Positions 59,674 through 64,000 of a stretch of 64,000 bases of DNA are shown piece by piece. Numbering within the stretch: the stretch's first letter is position 1; every line of letters starts with the position of its first letter. Position numbers and translations under genes: made by a program. The notes beneath the pieces are model-generated. The model was not told the DNA's origin. It was given only the letters and a program-made list of their open reading frames with translations, and did not search any database. This stretch comes from Syngnathus acus (Eukaryota > Chordata > Actinopteri > Syngnathiformes > Syngnathidae): assembly GCF_901709675.1 (NCBI RefSeq), contig NC_051095.1, positions 6,385,956 to 6,449,955 of the forward strand, read 5' to 3'.

Positions 59674-60727
59674 AGTCGAAATGATTTGCCGCCATGATGT
59701 CGGCCAGACCTGGCCCTCGGGCCATAACTTTTGACTTGAGTCTACAAAATAATATATATATATATTTTTTGTATCAGAAGAAATAAAAAAATAAAAATCC
59801 CAGAGGGTGGGGGTGGGGGGGAGGAGCACGATTGTTTGTTTCAATTGTCATTGTCAGTTGCGGTTTTCATATCAATCAATGTTTATAGGAAATTGAACTT
59901 TTGTGATTTGGGTTTAAGGCCGCCTCTCCCCCACCTGCCCCTCCCCCTCCTCTTCCGTTCCGTTGCTGACTGGGCTCTTTGCACAGCGCCCCTCACCTCC
60001 TGTTGTCTGTGCCCTCGGGTGTTTGCCTTCCTGCGGACGAGGGCACGCCGCTGCTGATTCAGTCTCTTCTCAGGCCATTAACTCAGCAATAAGTAACCAC
60101 GCTCGCTCGCGTCACGCTACATGCTGTTGATCTTCCAAGAAATTCAAATGCCCTTTGCGTACTTGCCGCTCATTAGCCTGACCCACGACATCAACATCCT
60201 ACTACAACTTCAATCATTTTTAAGGGGTTAACATTATAGCTTGGAGTCATCAGCGTTCATGTTTCAGTTGCGTGCGGAGAGGGAAACAGGTGTCCTGGCC
60301 GGTCCGCGCACATCACGACTACGTTAAAGATGATGTGGTCAGAAAAGGGAAAAGATGTGAAACACGCTGTTTTTTTTGTTTTTTTTGTCAACGTAGCCGT
60401 GACAAAAAGCCTCGTTTGGACGATTGAGGAATTAACTTTACAGCTGTTAGTGTTGGTGTGTGTGGGGCTGGCTCATAAATACCTGCATCACCGCACACAC
60501 ACGACGACTCCATATGGCTCCGCTGCTGACCTCGGCCCCATGGCAAAAACCCCAAGACGACAGCCACTGATCCAAAAGTGCAACAAACAACGGAAAAGAC
60601 ACGCAACTGCTCACAGGCGGAAAAAGTTAGCGCCTTTCTCCTCTTGTCTTCTTCTTGGCATGTTGCCATGGTGATGCAGCCCCTCCCTCGAGCCCTCTCT
60701 GTGTCATCCTCACTTGCCCACCTGCGG

Positions 60728-60772
60728 GAGAGAGAGAGAGAGAAAGCGACAGAGAGACAAAGAGAGAGAGAG
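60728..60772 (+). repeat. Interrupted (GA)n simple repeat
   Basis: GAGAGAGAGAGAGAAAGCGACAGAGAGACAAAGAGAGAGAGAG-type purine tract; no further function visible. Confidence 0.85.
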
Positions 60773-61395
60773 CCCGACCGCTCATCTTGTTTTGAAGCCG
60801 AGCTAACTGACAGTTTGTCAAACATACGGCCCGTGGCCTGCCTGGGGGTCCAACCGGTGTGCCAAGATAATTTTTTTTCCCCCGAGAGGAAACCATAAGT
60901 GTAATTTTTCAATCCCAGCAACTGTTGTTGCTAATTTGCACTGTGGAATTTGGTATGACTTTAGAAACTATTTCCAAATGTCAGTCAACAGTCCTGAATT
61001 ACTTTTTGGATTATTTCATTTAAATTGCATGTTTTTTTGTTGTTGTTGAGGAACTTGATTTGCAACAAGACAATCCACTATGAGTATTTTGTCATTATAA
61101 TCATTGAGAAGAAGTCATGATGATTTCAACAGAGTTTAATACTTGTAAACATATTTGAACAAGTGGACCACATTTTTTTCCCTCATTCTGACATTCAAGC
61201 TTTTAGACCAAATGGCGTTCATTTTAAGCAAACATACGGAGACAGAAAACATCTGCGGCATTATTCAGACAAAGCCATGATCGTCCGTGTGGATATAAAA
61301 AAAAATGCTTGTTGTGAAAATTCCCTTTTCATGCGTGAAAACAAACACGTGTAGTGTCACGCAACCGTGTTGAAATGGTCAGACTTTGGTGTCCG

Positions 61396-62768
61396 TCAAC
61401 CTTGCAGGGACGTGAGGTCCTGAACCTCCAGCAACATAGCGTCCTGTTCCGTCCTCAGCTGGTCTCGCACCTGCAGCCCGGCCACCAGATCCGAGCTCAG
61501 CTCTGCGGTGAAACAAATATGCTGTTTGCGGACCGCCTTCCCAAAAAAGCTTCGAAGAACTGCATTGCAACAAACATTTCAAAATGTGTCCAATCACCTT
61601 GCACCGTTTGGGTAAGGAAAGATCGTTGGGCGCGGAGCTCCCCGAGGTTCAATTTGTACACGTCGGCGCGCTCCAAGCGTCTCCCGTGGAGCGGTGGGTC
61701 GGCGCCAGCCGGGTTCTGAGGGGGAAGGCATAAGCCACTGTTAAACGAGAAGAGCCAGTGGGTGAGCGCTGCTTTTTAGTCACACACAGGTGGCTTGTGG
61801 TCCGCTCGCAGCCGCTCTCGCAGCTTCCTCCAAGTGTTCCGGAAGCCTCTGGACTTGCTTTTCTCTGACTTGGCCGCAGGCATGGCCATCTTGAGACCCG
61901 GGACGACGCTTCCGCTCTACGTCGGTGTGCAAAATAATATAGAGACAGTGTATAGTGTATGTATAAGATGATGTCAAAGTATTTGCCTTTTTCTCAAATA
62001 AGAGTTTTTTTTTTTTTTTTAATGGTGCACACCAGGGCTGCGCTGGCATCTCCCTCCCTTCGCTCTCGCTCTTCCTCTTCTTCCTGCTCTTCGTCATCAC
62101 TCTCGCTGTTGTTGATGAAGCAGAGCTGAAGGTTCATTTGCGTCTGCAGTCTGCAGCACAAGACGAACAACAACAAAATGAGCGTGCGCCAGCACGCTTC
62201 CGGAAATTCGGCAAAGGTTCGCTTTGACTACCGTGAGCCGAGAGCAGACACGTCTCCGTTGTCATCGCTGTTGTCCTGCCCATCGTGGTGGCGCCGATGG
62301 CGCCGGCGCCCGTCCTCGTTCTCCCGCCCCACAGCTCCTTGTTCGCCCGTGCAGCTGACGGGAGCTCGGCCTCGCTCCAGGGTCGCCGCGCCGCTCTGAC
62401 CGTCCCAAACAAATAAAATTAGTCAACTCGAGCTTATTCTCCATTGGCGACTAAACACGATAATATCGAATAAGCAACAAAAATGGCGTCCAAACAAGAA
62501 GCAAGTGAAGGTGAAGCCGGTCCCTCATTTCATCTCATTTCTGCCAGTTCCTGCAGATTACGCAGAGGCGTCCAACCTTTGCCAGCTTGTCCTTCTTCTC
62601 CTCTTCCTGCTTCTCCAGCTCGGCGATGCGAAGGCTCAGCGCCTCCCAGTGCATGATGGGAAGGCCCAACTCGTCCCGGGGCTCCTGGGTATGGTCGCTG
62701 TCCTTGTCCATGTCATCTCCGCCCCACTTCTGCCGTTCTTTGTCACCCACCTCCATCTTGTCAGCGCC
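61396..62768 (-). CDS. Schwannomin-interacting protein 1-like protein (5' end unresolved)
   Basis: Minus-strand exons that join in frame: about 62577-62768, 62232-62395, 62033-about 62150, 61788-61916, 61598-61715 and 61396-61502 (TGA). Translation contains DKDSDHTQEPRDELGLPIMHWEALSLRIAELEKQEEEK, then LQLCFINNSESDDEEQ, AMPAAKSEKSKS, and the C-terminal coiled coil VRDQLRTEQDAMLLEVQDLT. These are the signature blocks of SCHIP1 in the same order. SCHIP1 binds schwannomin/merlin and ankyrin and works at the axon initial segment and in growth signalling (family knowledge). The linker regions are much more divergent and Arg/Glu-rich than in SCHIP1, so this may be a fish-specific paralogue. The first coding exon could begin at MEVGDKERQ (62756) or lie upstream. 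Confidence 0.75.
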
Positions 62769-63443
62769 TCGGCATCTTTTCTTAAGCAGTAAGACACGAC
62801 AGGCTTTTCAACCAACATTCACCAGCTAACGACGAGCAAGCCATGAATCTCCCAAAGCAAGCCTTCCAAAATTTGGGGCTTACAGCAAAGACCATTTTCT
62901 ATGGGGGACTTACAACCACAGCACGTACCCCCTAAAGCCACAGAAAGTCAAATGTTGCCTAGTTCCCAAAATATTAAATAAAAATAAATCATTGGGGGAT
63001 AGCCCTGGTGGTGTCATCTCTGAAGCCTCCATACCAAAATTAAATCTTCAACGTGCTTTTCGGGGCGCGGCCGGAGGAGACCTTAGGCAAGAAAGGAACT
63101 GCCTGGATTGGTCACCCCCCCCCCCGGTTAATGACAGGACGCTTAAAGACAAACAAGCAACAACGACTTGCACGTCTGGACAATTTGGCGTCAACCAGTT
63201 TTTGGATGCATGTGGGAGGCACAGATTGAGAGGCGGCATGCCAACATAGCCCCGAACTGCGAGGCAAAAACCAAAACCACTTTTTAACCACGCTGCTTGC
63301 CAGCTTAAGGCTGGTAGTTTGACTTGAATGGCAAAAGTTGTTTATAGTTTTCGAATGACTAGGGGCGGAGAGTTCCAAATGCCTTTCAGACGTCTTGCGT
63401 TTTCTCCCCGAAGTGGTCGGATAGTTGAAGATAGTTTACTTAC

Positions 63444-63511
63444 TTGGTTACTCACTTCCACCAGTTGCTTGGCCAACGCCGCCGTGCTTTTGTTTGCCAC
63501 ATACTTCACAT
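63444..63511 (-). other. Candidate orphan coding exon
   Basis: On the minus strand an acceptor-like GCGCTGCAG precedes DVKYVANKSTAALAKQLVEVSNQ, and two donor-like sites follow: GAA/GTGAGT (exon end 63456) and CAA/GTAAGT (exon end 63444). The peptide is helical and of normal composition. I do not recognise the family, and cannot say whether it belongs to the SCHIP1-like gene or to another gene extending right of the window. Confidence 0.3.
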
Positions 63512-63689
63512 CTGCAGCGCTTGACAAAGTCCAAAATTAAAATATCCCAAACCTTTTGTGGGGCTTTTCAAACCTTTGCGGGTGTCTTCGGCTTCCTATA
63601 GCTGCTTTTCAACGACTTTTATTGAGTTTTACTGTTGTCAAACAAAAGACGCAAACTCTAATCTTGTGGAATTTCACGCAAAGATACAA

Positions 63690-63725
63690 ACGTGTGCGCG
63701 CGTGTGTCACTTCCGGCGGGCTGTT
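63690..63725 (-). promoter_or_regulatory. ETS/GABPA-like promoter motif
   Basis: CACTTCCGGCGGG near 63708 is a consensus-like ETS site beside CGTGTGCGCGCGTGTG. It lies about 200 bp upstream of the orphan exon at 63511 on the minus strand, so it may mark a transcription start. Inference from motif. Confidence 0.3.
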
Positions 63726-64000
63726 CACAACAAAAGCTTAGCTTGCTGGCATTTCCGCAAACCGTAGTTTGAGGATTGCGCAACACTCTGAGAAGGATTG
63801 CTCTATTAAATTTAACGTTGTATATTTTCCGTCCTTCTCACTTTATGAATGACTAAAAACAGCTAAGGGCAAATGAAAGGCTTACTCCGTAGTTGGTTGC
63901 ATTATGCCACAAAATGTGACGGGAAGGGATGTAATTGGTCACTGTAGCTGTCATATTCATGGACAATGTATATGTTCAAAAAGTTCCACACTTAATTCTA

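Larger units (their letters stand above)
59225..61395. other. Intergenic region between the receptor and the SCHIP1-like gene
   Basis: Contains the probable 5' UTR and promoter of the receptor gene, a teleost interspersed repeat (59431-59673), an (AT)n run at 59753-59764, and a (GA)n tract at about 60728-60772. No coding exon was recognised. Confidence 0.4.
62769..64000. other. Upstream of the SCHIP1-like gene; end of window
   Basis: Contains a poly(C) run at about 63113-63125, one candidate orphan exon (63444-63511, minus), and a promoter-like ETS motif near 63708. Nothing else can be supported. Confidence 0.35.

Noticed and set aside
60388-60921. 177-codon minus-strand frame
   Set aside because: Runs through the (GA)n repeat giving LSLSLS text, has no conserved motif and no splice context.
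1-64000. CRISPR arrays, operons, prophage or bacterial mobile systems
   Set aside because: The window is vertebrate nuclear DNA with introns; repeats seen are microsatellites and eukaryotic transposon remnants.
1-64000. tRNA, rRNA or known microRNA genes
   Set aside because: I saw no A/B-box cloverleaf or recognised microRNA seed hairpin. tRNAscan-SE and Infernal runs would settle this.

Overview
The window is nuclear DNA of a ray-finned fish, most likely a compact-genome teleost. Genes are split into many small exons with GT-AG introns that are often only 65-150 bp. Dinucleotide microsatellites and a common teleost interspersed repeat are scattered through it, and gene content and order match vertebrate synteny blocks. 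Assignments rest on translating exons and comparing them with remembered vertebrate families; no database search was possible.

Layout from left to right. (1) 0.5-10.6 kb: htra3 (+), a secreted HtrA serine protease, faces acox3 (-), a peroxisomal branched-chain acyl-CoA oxidase; this pair is also adjacent at human 4p16. (2) 11.6-23.8 kb: pelp1 (-), med11 (+) and a beta-arrestin of the arrb2 type (-), matching human 17p13. pelp1 and med11 share a roughly 500 bp divergent promoter, while med11 and arrb2 converge tail to tail. (3) 24.4-39.9 kb: cd99l2 (+), mtmr1 (-) and mtm1 (-), the conserved Xq28 block with two tandem myotubularin phosphatases. (4) 40-49 kb: a gene-poor stretch with a hAT-like MITE, then hisat/nat16 (+), a GNAT acetyltransferase linked in fish to N-acetylhistidine synthesis. 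(5) 52.5-56.9 kb: a single-exon 761-codon gene I do not recognise (-), divergent from a bap18 (C17orf49) orthologue (+) that lacks the exon for the SANT domain. (6) 58-63 kb: an intronless-CDS P2Y-type nucleotide GPCR (-) and a SCHIP1-like coiled-coil gene (-) whose 5' end is unresolved.

The genes do not form one pathway. The window joins vertebrate synteny segments that lie on several human chromosomes. The most unusual points are the SANT-less bap18, a beta-arrestin whose clathrin-binding box appears removed by a small in-frame deletion, the orphan intronless gene with an internal repeat, a non-standard peroxisomal targeting tail plus GC-AG introns in acox3, and several (TG)n tracts lying directly against splice sites.
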